DNA of 64,000 bases from Bradyrhizobium sp. LTSP885 (lineage in GTDB: Bacteria > Pseudomonadota > Alphaproteobacteria > Rhizobiales > Xanthobacteraceae), in NCBI RefSeq assembly GCF_000938305.1, contig NZ_JYMT01000018.1, positions 124,001 through 188,000 on the forward strand, read 5' to 3'. The translations under genes and the position numbers were made by a program. Under the pieces are notes generated by a model. That model was given only the letters and a program-made list of their open reading frames with translations. It ran no database searches and was not told the DNA's origin. This document shows positions 34,302 to 43,530 of this stretch, piece after piece (within the stretch, counting starts at the first letter, position 1; the number at the start of each line of letters is the position of its first letter).

Positions 34302-35072
34302 ATGGGTGAATTGGTCGACGTAGCGCTGCAAGGTGGGGTCCTCACGGTCACCATGGCGCGTCCGGACAAGAAGAATGCGATCACCAACGCGATGTATGGC
34401 GCGATGGCCGATGCGCTGGAACGCGCGGAAAGCGATTCTGCGATCCGCGCCGTGCTGTTCCAGGGCGATGGCGACAGTTTTACCGCGGGCAACGATCTCG
34501 CCGATTTCGCGGCAGTCTCGCAAGGCGCGCGGGGCGAGCGCCATGTGACGCGGTTTCTCGCAAGGCTCACCGCCGCGACGCGGCCGCTGGTTGCCGCCGT
34601 GCAGGGCAATGCGGTCGGTATCGGCACCACCATGCTGCTGCATTGCGACCTCGTCTACCTCGCGCCGAATGCGAAGCTGATCACGCCGTTCGTCAACCTT
34701 GCGCTGGTGCCGGAGGCCGCCTCGACCTATCTGCTGCCGCAGCGCGTCGGCTACGCGCGCGCTTACGCGATGTTCGCGCTCGGCGAACCGGTTGAGGCGG
34801 AAACGGCCGTCTCGATCGGTCTTGCCAACGCAGTCGTGCCTCTCGAGGATCTTCGCGCCAAGGCGAGGGCGGCCGCCGAGGCGCTGGCCAAGCGGCCGTT
34901 CGGCTCGCTCCAGCACACCAAGGCGCTCATGCGCGACACCGCCAGGATCAGTGCGCAAATGGCGCGCGAGGGCGAGATCTTCCAGGAGCGGCTGATGAGC
35001 GCGGAAGCGCGCGAGGCCTTCGCCGCCTTTGCCGAGCGCCGTCAGCCCGATTTTTCCAAGATTGCCGGATAA
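34302..35072 (+). CDS. Enoyl-CoA hydratase/isomerase family protein, isomerase (PECI) type
   Basis: The product is about 256 aa of the crotonase family with oxyanion-hole segment GDSFTAGNDL. The first hydratase glutamate is replaced (VGIGTTMLLHCD). The second region reads TPFVNLALVPEAAS, in which a glutamate after LVP matches the catalytic residue of peroxisomal delta3,delta2-enoyl-CoA isomerases. It is therefore more likely an isomerase that shifts double bases of unsaturated acyl-CoA than a hydratase. AACAGGAG precedes the ATG. It follows the MarR gene and probably belongs to its regulon. Confidence 0.8.
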   Translation: MGELVDVALQGGVLTVTMARPDKKNAITNAMYGAMADALERAESDSAIRAVLFQGDGDSFTAGNDLADFAAVSQGARGERHVTRFLARLTAATRPLVAAVQGNAVGIGTTMLLHCDLVYLAPNAKLITPFVNLALVPEAASTYLLPQRVGYARAYAMFALGEPVEAETAVSIGLANAVVPLEDLRAKARAAAEALAKRPFGSLQHTKALMRDTARISAQMAREGEIFQERLMSAEAREAFAAFAERRQPDFSKIAG

Positions 35073-35192
35073 GCCTGGGCGGACGGCCTGCGCCGCGAGT
35101 GAAATTCATCGCGGCGTGCGTCGACAGGGTTGACGCCGTCGCCGCGATCAAACATCTCCTTGCCTGGAGATCGCATTCCGGCGAGGCAAGAG

Positions 35193-36062
35193 ATGAGCGA
35201 CAGTCACATGCTGCGCGGCGACAAGATCGCCGCGACCATTCTGGCGCAGGGCGCTGAGTTATCGTCGCTCAGAAATGCCGAGGGCACCGAGTTGCTCTGG
35301 CAGGCCGGCCCGCAATGGTCGCGCCACGCGCCGCTGCTGTTCCCGATCGTCGGCAAGCTGAAGAACGACACGCTGCGCCACGCCGGCAAGACCTATCCGA
35401 TGACGCAGCACGGGTTCGCGCGGGACCGGCGGTTTAAATGGCTGCAGCAGGGGCCGCGATCCTGCAAGCTCGCGCTGATCGACGACGCCGAGACCCGTGC
35501 ACGCTATCCCTTCGCGTTCAGGCTCGAAGTCACCTACGCGGTCGACGGCGCCGATCTCGAAGTCGTCTTTGACGTCGTCAATACCGGCAACGACTCGCTG
35601 CCGGCCTCGCTCGGTGGTCATCCCGCCTTCAACTGGCCGCTGCTGCCGGGTTTGCCGAAGGATGCTTATACGCTGACGTTCGCGAACGACGAGCCTGCAC
35701 CGATCCGGCGGTTAAAGGACGGGCTGATGCGCCCGCAAGCGGAACCCAGTTCTGTCGAGGGCAGGACGCTCGCACTGTCCGAAAAATTGTTCGATGACGA
35801 CGCCATGATCCTCGATCAGGTCGCGAGCAAATCGGTCCGCTTCGCCGCCACGCAAGGTCCGGCGATCGAGGTCTCCTGGAACGGCTTCCGTGAGCTCGGC
35901 GTCTGGTCGAAGCCCGGTGGTGCGCCGTTTCTTTGCATTGAGCCCTGGCACGGTTTTGCCAGCCCCGCCGAGTTCGATGGCGAATTCGCCGACAAGCCCG
36001 GCCTGATGCACATCGCCCCGGGCGCGCGCCAGTCGCTGAGCTACCGCCTCCGCGTCAGTTGA
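35193..36062 (+). CDS. Aldose 1-epimerase family protein
   Basis: The product is about 289 aa, a galactose-mutarotase-like beta-sandwich related to LacX and YeaD proteins. Motifs include LLFPIVGKLKND, TQHGFARDRRF, LGGHPAFNWPL (a conserved histidine in the active site) and late CIEPWHGFASP. It would interconvert anomers of an aldose or sugar phosphate. The ATG at 35193 is chosen after GGCGAGGC; a GTG/ATG further upstream is less likely. No sugar-catabolic genes are adjacent. Its stop overlaps an SDR remnant on the other strand. Confidence 0.8.
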   Translation: MSDSHMLRGDKIAATILAQGAELSSLRNAEGTELLWQAGPQWSRHAPLLFPIVGKLKNDTLRHAGKTYPMTQHGFARDRRFKWLQQGPRSCKLALIDDAETRARYPFAFRLEVTYAVDGADLEVVFDVVNTGNDSLPASLGGHPAFNWPLLPGLPKDAYTLTFANDEPAPIRRLKDGLMRPQAEPSSVEGRTLALSEKLFDDDAMILDQVASKSVRFAATQGPAIEVSWNGFRELGVWSKPGGAPFLCIEPWHGFASPAEFDGEFADKPGLMHIAPGARQSLSYRLRVS

Positions 36063-36150
36063 ACGCCATCCCGCCGCTCATCGCGATGGTCTGGCCGGTC
36101 ATGTAGGGATTGTTGACCAGCAGGCGGGCGATGCGGCGAAAAACCGGGTT
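36055..36150 (-). pseudogene. C-terminal remnant of a short-chain dehydrogenase
   Basis: About 30 codons read RRIARLLVNNPYMTGQTIAM then SGGMAFN and stop. The pattern TGQTI.(M/V).GG.. is the C-terminal strand of SDR enzymes. Upstream the frame has no further SDR sequence. It is a leftover of a deleted gene between the epimerase and the DUF3830 gene. Confidence 0.55.
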
Positions 36151-36237
36151 TGGCGACCGGAAATGGCCTTGCGTCCGGCGCGGGCCGGCGGCAATGGTGG
36201 GGGCATCATTCCCCCAAAGACGACCCACGAGAGATCG

Positions 36238-36651
36238 ATGAGCAAACTGATTGTCCGCGCCGGCGAGTTCACCTTTGACGCCCGTTTCGAGGAGCAGCTC
36301 GCGCCGAAGACGGTCGCGGCCTTCCGTAAGGCGATGCCGTTCGAGAGCCAGGCAATCCATGTGCGCTGGAGCGGCGAGGGCGTCTGGATGCCGCTCGGCG
36401 ATCTCGATTTCGGCGTCTCCTACGAGAACCACACCAGCTATCCGGCGCCGGGCCAGATCATCCTCTATCCCGGCGGCATCAGCGAAACCGAGATCCTGCT
36501 CGCCTATGGCGGCGTGCATTTCGCCAGCAAGATGGGCCAGCTCGCCGGTAACCACTTCATCACGCTGACCTCGGGGCTCGAGAACCTCACCGCCTTCGGC
36601 AAGGCGGTGCTGTGGAAGGGCGCGCAGAAGATCCGCTTCGAGGAAGTCTGA
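36238..36651 (+). CDS. DUF3830 family protein
   Basis: The product is about 137 aa and matches the DUF3830 family: an N-terminal ...LAPKTVAAFRKAMPF, IHVRWSGEGVWMPLG, YPAPGQIILYPGG, and TEILLAYGG near the end. The family is predicted to have a small cyclophilin-like beta-barrel fold. Its function is not known to me, but it is often seen near amidohydrolases and hydantoin-type genes. Here it is one base away from the PuuE-type allantoinase and surely in one operon with it. No signal peptide, so cytoplasmic. A small enzyme or binding protein acting on a ureide is inference from context. Confidence 0.75.
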   Translation: MSKLIVRAGEFTFDARFEEQLAPKTVAAFRKAMPFESQAIHVRWSGEGVWMPLGDLDFGVSYENHTSYPAPGQIILYPGGISETEILLAYGGVHFASKMGQLAGNHFITLTSGLENLTAFGKAVLWKGAQKIRFEEV

Positions 36652-36652
36652 T

Positions 36653-37591
36653 GTGACCGAGCCTCGTTACCCGCGCGATCTCCGCGGCTACGGCCGCAAT
36701 CCGCCCGATCCGAAATGGCCCGATGATGCCCGCGTCGCCGTGCAGTTCGTGGTCAATTTCGAGGAAGGCGGCGAGAACAACATCCTGCACGGCGATCGCG
36801 CCTCGGAAGCGTTTCTGTCTGACGTGCTGGGCGCGCAGCCCTGGGTCGGCCAGCGCCATCCCAACATTGAGTCGATGTTCGAATACGGCTCGCGCGTAGG
36901 CTTCTGGCGGCTGTGGCGGATGTTCACGGAGCGCAGGATGCCGGTGACCGTGTTCGGCGTCGCGACGGCGCTGAAGCGCAATCCGGATGTGGTCGCCGCG
37001 ATGCACGAGGCGGGCTGGGACATCGCAAGCCACAGCCTGCGCTGGGTCGAGCACAAGGACATGTCCGAGGTCGAGGAGCGCGACGAGATCGCCAGGACGA
37101 TCGACGTTCACACCGAGGCGACCGGTGCGCGGCCGCTCGGCTGGTACACCGGCCGCTCCTCGATCAACACGCTGCGGTTGCTGATGGAAGCGGGTGGCCT
37201 GCGCTATCTCTGCGACTCCTATGCTGATGACCTGCCGTACTGGATCAAGGCTGATGGAACCGAGCCGCATCTTGTCATCCCCTACACGCTCGACGCCAAC
37301 GACATGCGCTTCGTCAACCCGCAGGGCTTTGGCGGCGGCGACGAGTTCTTCACCTATCTGAAGGACAGTTTTGACGTGCTCTACGCCGAGGGCGCGACAT
37401 CGCCGAAGATGATGTCGATCGGCCTGCATTGCCGGGTGGTCGGCCGCCCCGGCCGCGCCGCCGCGCTGATGCGCTTCCTCGACTACATCCAGAAGCATGA
37501 ACGCGTCTGGGTGCCGACGCGGCTCGCGATTGCCGAGCATTGGCACGCCAATCTGAAGCACCTCGCCGCAGACGCCTTCGATATCGGATAG
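36653..37591 (+). CDS. puuE: Allantoinase PuuE (polysaccharide-deacetylase-like)
   Basis: The product is about 312 aa and close to Pseudomonas PuuE: YPRDLRGYGRNPP, NFEEGGENNILHGD, ESMFEYGSRVGFWRL, GWYTGRSS, DDLPYW, TLDANDMRF and SIGLHCRVVGRPGRAAAL. PuuE hydrolyses allantoin to allantoate and, unlike classical allantoinase, has a deacetylase-type fold. The GTG start lies one base after the DUF3830 stop. The product allantoate is the expected substrate of the M20 hydrolase at 43531, and uptake genes lie between. No uricase or hydroxyisourate hydrolase is in the window, so allantoin or a related ureide may come from outside the cell. Confidence 0.8.
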   Translation: MTEPRYPRDLRGYGRNPPDPKWPDDARVAVQFVVNFEEGGENNILHGDRASEAFLSDVLGAQPWVGQRHPNIESMFEYGSRVGFWRLWRMFTERRMPVTVFGVATALKRNPDVVAAMHEAGWDIASHSLRWVEHKDMSEVEERDEIARTIDVHTEATGARPLGWYTGRSSINTLRLLMEAGGLRYLCDSYADDLPYWIKADGTEPHLVIPYTLDANDMRFVNPQGFGGGDEFFTYLKDSFDVLYAEGATSPKMMSIGLHCRVVGRPGRAAALMRFLDYIQKHERVWVPTRLAIAEHWHANLKHLAADAFDIG

Positions 37592-37601
37592 GCGCATCTC
37601 T

Positions 37602-37746
37602 TCACCTCGCCCCGCCTGCGGGGAGAGGTCGGAACGCATCGTCAGATGCGTTCCGGGTGAGGGGAGTCTCCGCGAGTGTCTCTATCAGTGAGTATGCGGA
37701 GGCAGCCCTCACCCCAACCCTCTCCCCGTAAGAACGGGGCGAGGGG
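37602..37746. repeat. Dispersed GC-rich repeat, copy 1
   Basis: An element bounded by inverted ends CTCGCCCCG (37606-37614) and CGGGGCGAG (37735-37743), with GAGAGGTCGGAACGCAT inside its left half and CCCTCACCCC in its right half. A second copy with the same ends and internal words lies at 61180-61353. Confidence 0.7.
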
Positions 37747-37782
37747 GCGCAGTTCCGTTGCGGCGATTGCTGAACCTAAACT

Positions 37783-39315
37783 TCAGTGCCCCGCCATATG
37801 CCGGCCGATCTCGGTGAGATCGGCCTCGCTGGCACGGGCCTCGTGGACGAGTTCGCCGTGGAACATCACGACCAGGCGGTCCGACAATTCGAGTAGTTCG
37901 TCGAGGTCCTCGCTGACCAGGAGCACCGCCGCGCCACGGTTGCGGGCGGCCATGATCTCGGCATGGATCTGCGCCACCGCGGCGAAATCGAGCCCGAAGC
38001 AGGGATTGGCTGCGATCAGCACCTCGACATCGCCTGAGAGCTCGCGCGCCAGCACCGCGCGCTGCACATTGCCGCCTGACAACGCCGCGATCGGGGTATC
38101 TGGCGTGCGGGTCTTGATTTTGTAGAGGCCGATCTTGCGCTCCGCGTCCTTGCGGAATGCCGCGCGGTTCAGCCACCAGCCGCCGCTCGCAAACGGCGCG
38201 CGGTCGAATTCTCTGAAAGCGATGTTGTCGGCGACGCTCATGCCGCCGACACAGGCGTTCTTCAGCGGCTCCTCCGGCAATAGCGACATCTTGTGGCGGC
38301 GCATCTCCTCGCGGCGCGCCGAATAGGCCTCACCCTGAACCCGGATCACGCCGCTCTCGGCCTCGCGCTGGCCCGCCAGCACCTCGACGAGCTGCCGCTG
38401 GCCATTGCCGGAAACGCCGGCGATGCCGACGATCTCGCCGCTTTTCACCGTCAGCGACACGCCGTGCACGGCGATCGCGCCGGCATCGTCAAGCGCGGTG
38501 AGCTTGTCGAGCTCGAGCCGGGGGGCGCCGGCGTCGCCGGTGCGTGGCGGCTGCACGGTCAGCTGTTCGGCGCCGATCATGGTGCGCGCCATTTCGTCGG
38601 GCGTGAGATCGGCGACCTTGCCGCTGCCGGCAAGCTTGCCGCGGCGCAGGATCGTTACCTCGTCGGCAAAAGCCATCACCTCGCGGAACTTGTGCGTGAT
38701 CATCAGGATGGTCAATTCGCCCGCGACCACCATCGCGCGCAGCATGCCCAGCACCTCGTCGGCCTCGCCGGGCGTCAGCACCGAGGTCGGCTCGTCCAGG
38801 ATCAGGAAGCGGCGCTTCAGATAGAGCTGCTTGAGGATCTCGCACTTCTGCCGCTCGCCGGCGGAGATGTCCGAGACCTTGGCATTGAGCGGCACCTTGA
38901 ACGGCATCCGCGCCAGGAACGCTTCGAGCTCCTTCTTCTCCTTGCCCCAGTCGACCACGGCCGGCACGTCGTCGCGCGCCAACACAAGGTTCTCGGCGAC
39001 CGTCATCGCCGGCACCAGCGTAAAATGCTGGTAGACCATGCCGAGGCCGAGCGCGTGGGCGTCCTTCGGGTTGGCGATGGTCTGCTGGCGGTCACCGACG
39101 ATGATCTCGCCTTCGGTGGCGTGGTAATAACCCATGATGCATTTCACGAGCGTGCTCTTGCCGGCGCCATTCTCGCCGAGCAGGGCGTGGAACGAGCCGG
39201 GACGCACCTTCAGCTCGACATTGTCGAGCGCAAGGAAATCGCCGAACCGCATCGTCATGGCGATGGCATTGACGCCGAAGGCGCCTGAGGGTAGCGGCGG
39301 CTCGCCGATGATCAC
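37783..39315 (-). CDS. Nucleoside/ureide-type ABC transporter ATP-binding protein (double ATPase)
   Basis: The product is about 510 aa with two ABC domains as in NupA-type ATPases of BMP-dependent importers. The first domain has GENGAGKST near 45 and [15 protein letters not shown]. The second has a degenerate P-loop ([10 protein letters not shown]) and an altered Walker B ([12 protein letters not shown]), normal for this class. The GTG start overlaps the stop of the cysteine hydrolase gene (GTGA at 39315-39312). It is the last gene of a five-gene operon that runs from the binding protein at 43156. Confidence 0.85.
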   Translation of the reverse strand: MIIGEPPLPSGAFGVNAIAMTMRFGDFLALDNVELKVRPGSFHALLGENGAGKSTLVKCIMGYYHATEGEIIVGDRQQTIANPKDAHALGLGMVYQHFTLVPAMTVAENLVLARDDVPAVVDWGKEKKELEAFLARMPFKVPLNAKVSDISAGERQKCEILKQLYLKRRFLILDEPTSVLTPGEADEVLGMLRAMVVAGELTILMITHKFREVMAFADEVTILRRGKLAGSGKVADLTPDEMARTMIGAEQLTVQPPRTGDAGAPRLELDKLTALDDAGAIAVHGVSLTVKSGEIVGIAGVSGNGQRQLVEVLAGQREAESGVIRVQGEAYSARREEMRRHKMSLLPEEPLKNACVGGMSVADNIAFREFDRAPFASGGWWLNRAAFRKDAERKIGLYKIKTRTPDTPIAALSGGNVQRAVLARELSGDVEVLIAANPCFGLDFAAVAQIHAEIMAARNRGAAVLLVSEDLDELLELSDRLVVMFHGELVHEARASEADLTEIGRHMAGH

Positions 39316-39995
39316 GACAGCGCTCCGATCAGATCGGCCGACGTCGCCACCGCGCCGAACACGCCGCCCTGCATCTTGATCATCTTCAGCGCGTGGTCGT
39401 GGTTGCTTCGGTCGGTCGCCGCGCAGCAATCCTCGATCAAGACGCATTCGAAGCCGCGGTCGTTGGCCTCGCGCATCGTGGTGTGGACGCAGACGTCGGT
39501 GGTGATGCCCGTCAGCACGATGTTCTCGATACCGCGCAGCCGCAGCATCAGTTCGAGGTCGGTGGCGCAGAACGAGCCCTTGCCGGGCTTGTCAATGATC
39601 GGCTCGCCCGGCAGCGGAGCCAGGTCCGGAATGATGTCCCAGCCGGGCTCGCCGCGCACCAGGATGCGGCCGCAGGGGCCGGGATCGCCGATGCCGGCGC
39701 CGATCTGGCGCGAGCGCCAGCGCTTGTTGGCGGGCAGGTCGGTGAGATCAGGCCGGTGGCCTTCGCGGGTGTGGATGATGTGAAAGCCCTGCGCGCGCAT
39801 CACCGCGAGCAGTTTTTTGATCGGCTCGATCGGCGCGCGAGTCAGCGACAAATCGTAACCCATCTTGTCGACATAGCCGCCGACGCCGCAGAAATCGGTC
39901 TGCATGTCGATGATGATGAGCGCGGTATTCTCGGGGCGAAGGTCGCCATTGTAGGGCCAGGCGTAGGGTTCGGACTTGATAGTGCGCTCGGGCAT
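39312..39995 (-). CDS. Isochorismatase-fold cysteine hydrolase, biuret-hydrolase-like
   Basis: The product is about 227 aa. The catalytic triad of the family is visible: D30 in [10 protein letters not shown]136 in DKPGKGSF, C169 in TTDVCVHTT. The sequence WPYNG near the start, [30 protein letters not shown] and MKMQGG-like KMIKMQGG match what I remember of rhizobial biuret hydrolase, which cuts biuret to allophanate and ammonia. It sits between a permease and the ATPase of an importer operon, which links uptake directly to hydrolysis. A related ureidoacrylate or carbamoyl amide substrate remains possible. Confidence 0.75.
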   Translation of the reverse strand: MPERTIKSEPYAWPYNGDLRPENTALIIIDMQTDFCGVGGYVDKMGYDLSLTRAPIEPIKKLLAVMRAQGFHIIHTREGHRPDLTDLPANKRWRSRQIGAGIGDPGPCGRILVRGEPGWDIIPDLAPLPGEPIIDKPGKGSFCATDLELMLRLRGIENIVLTGITTDVCVHTTMREANDRGFECVLIEDCCAATDRSNHDHALKMIKMQGGVFGAVATSADLIGALS

Positions 39996-40012
39996 GGGAC
40001 GATCTCGCGATG

Positions 40013-40939
40013 CTATCGGGTGATGGAGAGTTCGGCCGGCGCGCCGGTCAGCGTGCGCTTCGGCGAGCAGGTGATGATCATGATCGCCAAGGTCAGGATG
40101 TAGGGCGCGGCGTTGAAGAGGTGATAGCCGGAGGTGACGCCGACGGATTGCAGCGCGGGCCCGAGGGCGGCGGCGCCGCCGAAGGCGAGCGAGGCCCAAA
40201 GACAAAGCATCGGATCCCAGCGCGCGAAAATCACCAGCGCGACCGCGGTGATGCCCTGGCCGGAGGAGAGGCCTTCGTTCCAGCTTCCGGGATAGAACAG
40301 CGACAGGAATGAGCCGCCGATGCCGGCGAGGAAGCCACCGACCATGGTGGCGCGCAGCCGGATCAGCAGCACCGAATGACCCATGGCACGCGCGGCGTCG
40401 GCGCTTTCGCCGGCGGTGCGGATCAACAGGCCCCAGCGTGTGGTCCTGAACGCCCAGTAGAGCAGCGGTGCAATGGCGACGCCGACCAAAAATAGCACGT
40501 TGATGCGCAGCGCCGCGCGCAGTTGCGGCACGTCGCTCCACCAGCCGAAATCGATCGCCGGCAGTCGTGCGGCGGTGGGCTCGATCAACGGCTTGCCGAG
40601 GAAGAAGGCGAGCCCGGTGCCGAACAGCATCAGCGCAATGCCGACCGCGATGTCGTTGACCCGCGGCAACGAGCAGATGCCGGCATGCAGCGCGCCGAGC
40701 AGTGCGCCGGTGATGCCGGCGGCGAGCACGCCGAGCCACGGCGAGCCGGAGAGATAGGAGATGCCATAGGCGCTCATCGCGCCCATCACCAGCGTGCCTT
40801 CGAGGCCGAGGTTGATGCGGCCCGACCGTTCGGTGATGCACTCACCGAGGCTCACGAACAGGAATGGCGTCGAGACGCGGATGGCGCCGCCGAACACGGC
40901 GAGCGGAACGGTCCAGAGCCCGATTGAGCCATCTGCCAT
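40013..40939 (-). CDS. BMP-type ABC transporter permease (second subunit)
   Basis: The product is about 308 aa, an inner-membrane permease of the nucleoside-type (NupQ-like) branch. Characteristic segments are [22 protein letters not shown] near the start, [15 protein letters not shown], and a [13 protein letters not shown] loop that would contact the ATPase. It lies one base after the other permease gene and 17 bp before the cysteine hydrolase gene. It would pair with the 369-aa permease to form the channel. Confidence 0.85.
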   Translation of the reverse strand: MADGSIGLWTVPLAVFGGAIRVSTPFLFVSLGECITERSGRINLGLEGTLVMGAMSAYGISYLSGSPWLGVLAAGITGALLGALHAGICSLPRVNDIAVGIALMLFGTGLAFFLGKPLIEPTAARLPAIDFGWWSDVPQLRAALRINVLFLVGVAIAPLLYWAFRTTRWGLLIRTAGESADAARAMGHSVLLIRLRATMVGGFLAGIGGSFLSLFYPGSWNEGLSSGQGITAVALVIFARWDPMLCLWASLAFGGAAALGPALQSVGVTSGYHLFNAAPYILTLAIMIITCSPKRTLTGAPAELSITR

Positions 40940-40940
40940 G

Positions 40941-42050
40941 TCAGGACTTTCCCTTCAGGAAGCCGATACGTCCGTAGAGCGCGTCACTCGCCAGCACGAA
41001 CACGAAGATGATGCCCTGCAGCACCAGCACCGAGGCGTCGGGCAGTCCGAGCCGACGTTGCAGCAGGCCGCCACTCGCGCTGATGCCGCCGAGCAGGATC
41101 GCCACCGGAATGATCGCGAGCGGATTCTGCCGCGCCAGGAACGCGACCAGGATGCCGGTGAAGCCGTAGCCTGCCGCAAGGTTGGCATTGGTGCGGCCCT
41201 GCACGGCCGCGACCTCGATCATGCCGGCGAGCCCGGCGCAACCGCCGGCCAGGAAACAGATGGTCAGGATCAGCCGGCCGACGCTCAGGCCCACGATCTT
41301 CGCGGCGCGGATGTTGCCGCCGGCAACGCGCGCGGCGAAGCCGAAGGTAGTGTGATAAATCAGGATGTAGGCTGCGACCGCCGCGACCAGGCCGAACACC
41401 AGGCCCCAATGCACGTCGGTGCCGGGAATGCTGCCGATCATGTTGGCAGCGCCGATTTCGCGCGTCGACGGCTTGTTGAGGCTTGCCGGATCGCGCATCG
41501 GGCCTTCGACCAGATGGTTGAGGATGGCCAGCGCAATATAGACCAGCAGCAGGCTCGAGATCGTTTCGTTCACGCCGCGATATTGCCGCAAGCCACCGGC
41601 CAGCATGATCCAAAGGCCGCCGCCGATGACGCCTCCGATCACCATTGCGACCTGCACGATCACAGGCGCCGCGCCCTGCACGGCGAGTGCCGCCGCGGTC
41701 GCCGACAGCGCGCCGATCAGCAGCGCGCCTTCGCCGCCAATGATGACCATGCCGAGCTGGGCCGGCAATGCCGTGCACAGCGCGGTGAGGATCAACGGCG
41801 CGGCACGGGTCAGCGTGTTCTGCCAGGAGAACCAGGTGCCGAACGCGCCGTAGTACATGTAGAAATAGAGATCGAGCGGGTTCTTGCCGTAGATCGCGAC
41901 GAAGCCGCCGAACACCGCGAGCGCGCCGACCAGCGCCGCGCCCGGGATCAGGATGTATTCGATGCTCGCGCCGTAGCGTTGGAGGAATCCGGGATCGGCG
42001 GCCGGCGCAACGCCGACCGCATCCACTGAGTCCGCCGCATCCGTTGTCAC
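40941..42050 (-). CDS. BMP-type ABC transporter permease (first subunit)
   Basis: The product is about 369 aa (NupP-like) with a long N-terminal segment before the permease domain. Typical sequence includes GMVIIGGEGALLIGAL, YRGVNETISSLLLVYIA, and GYGFTGILVAFLARQNPLAI. The GTG start overlaps the stop of the binding-protein gene (GTGA at 42050-42047), so synthesis of the two is coupled. Confidence 0.85.
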   Translation of the reverse strand: MTTDAADSVDAVGVAPAADPGFLQRYGASIEYILIPGAALVGALAVFGGFVAIYGKNPLDLYFYMYYGAFGTWFSWQNTLTRAAPLILTALCTALPAQLGMVIIGGEGALLIGALSATAAALAVQGAAPVIVQVAMVIGGVIGGGLWIMLAGGLRQYRGVNETISSLLLVYIALAILNHLVEGPMRDPASLNKPSTREIGAANMIGSIPGTDVHWGLVFGLVAAVAAYILIYHTTFGFAARVAGGNIRAAKIVGLSVGRLILTICFLAGGCAGLAGMIEVAAVQGRTNANLAAGYGFTGILVAFLARQNPLAIIPVAILLGGISASGGLLQRRLGLPDASVLVLQGIIFVFVLASDALYGRIGFLKGKS

Positions 42051-43156
42051 GCGGTGGCTCCGATCACGCCGTCGACCAGATAGTCCATCTTCTCCAGTTC
42101 GGGATCCTGCTGGCCTCGATCGGTGCCACCAGCGATCACGGTCTTGCCCTTGTTGTCGGCGATCGGGCCCTTGAAGATGGTGTAGTTGCCCGCCATGAAC
42201 TTGGCCTTGACGTCGTCGGCGTGCTTGCGCGCTTCGGCCGAGACCATCTCGCCATAGGGCGAGACCTTGACGATCTCTTCCTTGAGGCCGCCGCGGTAGA
42301 AGTTCGGAATCGATTCACCCGCGGTGATCATCTTGACGAACTTCGGATAGAGCGCCTCCCAGTTCCACTCGGCGCCGGTGAGATAGGCTTTTGGCGCGAG
42401 CGGCGACTGGTTGACGTGATAGCCGCAGACCATGGCGCCGCGGCGTGCCGCGTTCTCCACCATCGTCTTGGGCCCGTCGACGTGACAGGTCAGCACATCG
42501 ACACCCTGGTCGATCAGGCTGTTGGTGGCTTCGGCTTCCTTGACCGGCATCGACCAGTCGCCGGTGAAGATCACCTGCGTGGTCGCCTTCGGATTGGCGA
42601 GCTTGGCGCCGAGCGTGAACGCGTTGATGTTGCGCAACACCTGCGGGATCGGCTTGGCCGCGACGAAGCCGAGCTTGCCGCTCTTGGTCGAGTAGCCGGC
42701 GACGATGCCCGAAATGTACTGGGCCTCGTCGATATAGCCGAAATAGCTGCCGGCGTTCTTCGGGTCCTTGTCGGCCCACAGGCCGCCGCAATGCTCGAAG
42801 TGGATCTTCGGAAACTTGTTCGCCATCTTGATCATGTGCGGGTTGTAGTAACCGAACGAGGTCGGGAACAGCAGCGTCGCACCATCGAGGTTGATCATGG
42901 ACTCCATGGTCTTCTCGACCGCATCGGTCTCCGGCACCTTCTCTTCCTCGACCACCTTGATGCCGGGCAGCTTCTTCAACGCTGCCGCGCCCTGCGCATG
43001 CGCCTGGTTGTAGCCGTAGTCGTCGCGTGACCCGACATAGATGAAGCCGATCGTGGTCTCCGCCGCGGCTGCGCTTCGCACGCCGAGCGTGCTGCCGAGC
43101 GCCAGCGCCGCGCTTCCCTGCAATAAATGCCGTCGTGAAATCCTGCCAAAATCCAT
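42047..43156 (-). CDS. BMP family ABC transporter substrate-binding protein
   Basis: The product is about 369 aa. An N-terminal twin-arginine-like signal (ISRRHLLQGSAALALG) leads to a BMP/PnrA-type binding domain starting at TTIGFIYVGSRDDYGYNQAH. BMP proteins bind nucleosides, and related ones bind other ring-shaped nitrogen compounds. The neighbouring allantoinase, cysteine hydrolase and M20 enzyme suggest a ureide ligand here. GGAGGGAGC lies before the ATG. It is the first gene of the five-gene minus-strand operon. The shared upstream region with the M20 gene holds the palindrome at 43336. Confidence 0.85.
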   Translation of the reverse strand: MDFGRISRRHLLQGSAALALGSTLGVRSAAAAETTIGFIYVGSRDDYGYNQAHAQGAAALKKLPGIKVVEEEKVPETDAVEKTMESMINLDGATLLFPTSFGYYNPHMIKMANKFPKIHFEHCGGLWADKDPKNAGSYFGYIDEAQYISGIVAGYSTKSGKLGFVAAKPIPQVLRNINAFTLGAKLANPKATTQVIFTGDWSMPVKEAEATNSLIDQGVDVLTCHVDGPKTMVENAARRGAMVCGYHVNQSPLAPKAYLTGAEWNWEALYPKFVKMITAGESIPNFYRGGLKEEIVKVSPYGEMVSAEARKHADDVKAKFMAGNYTIFKGPIADNKGKTVIAGGTDRGQQDPELEKMDYLVDGVIGATA

Positions 43157-43530
43157 TGCCTGCTCCCTCCGGCGGTCCGCCCGCCTTTCGTTTTCGCTCA
43201 GAAGGGATGTCGCAAGCTTCGTGCCAGAGCATGTTTACTCATCACGTCGAAGTAAGCGTATGAAATAATTATAGAATAATAAGAGATGTAGGCGTGCCTA
43301 GAGTTCGAGCATGCATATGTTTTAGGCATTAAATTGGCATTGTATGCAATGCCGTTAAGCAGTCGATAACCGGCGAGGTGAGGTAGATCGCCTTGTCGGG
43401 CGAGACGCAAAACCCGCAATTTGCTGGCTGGTGAATCGAACCGGGGCTGCTACGAAGTGAAAGCTTGGCGGCCATCGAGGCCGGCCGCTGGCAGCAAGTT
43501 TGGGTCGATGCGGTCCTGCACTGGAAGAGC
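43157..43530. other. Divergent promoter region between the BMP importer operon and the M20 hydrolase
   Basis: About 370 bases, clearly AT-rich between 43240 and 43350. A TATAAT box on the minus strand (43268-43273 as ATTATA on plus) could serve the importer operon. The palindrome at 43336-43353 lies near the middle. No small gene is evident. A TTG at 43465 is an alternative but weaker start for the M20 gene. Confidence 0.45.
43336..43353. promoter_or_regulatory. GntR-type operator candidate, site A
   Basis: GGCATTGTATGCAATGCC: 7-bp arms GGCATTG/CAATGCC around TATG. The core ATTGTATGCAAT matches sites B (47513) and C (51258). It lies between the divergent BMP importer operon and the M20 amidohydrolase gene. 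Confidence 0.6.

Noticed and set aside
40794..42029. Long plus-strand open frame opposite the BMP-type permeases
   Set aside because: Composition is that of an antisense shadow; the permeases on the minus strand have full family motifs and coupled starts.
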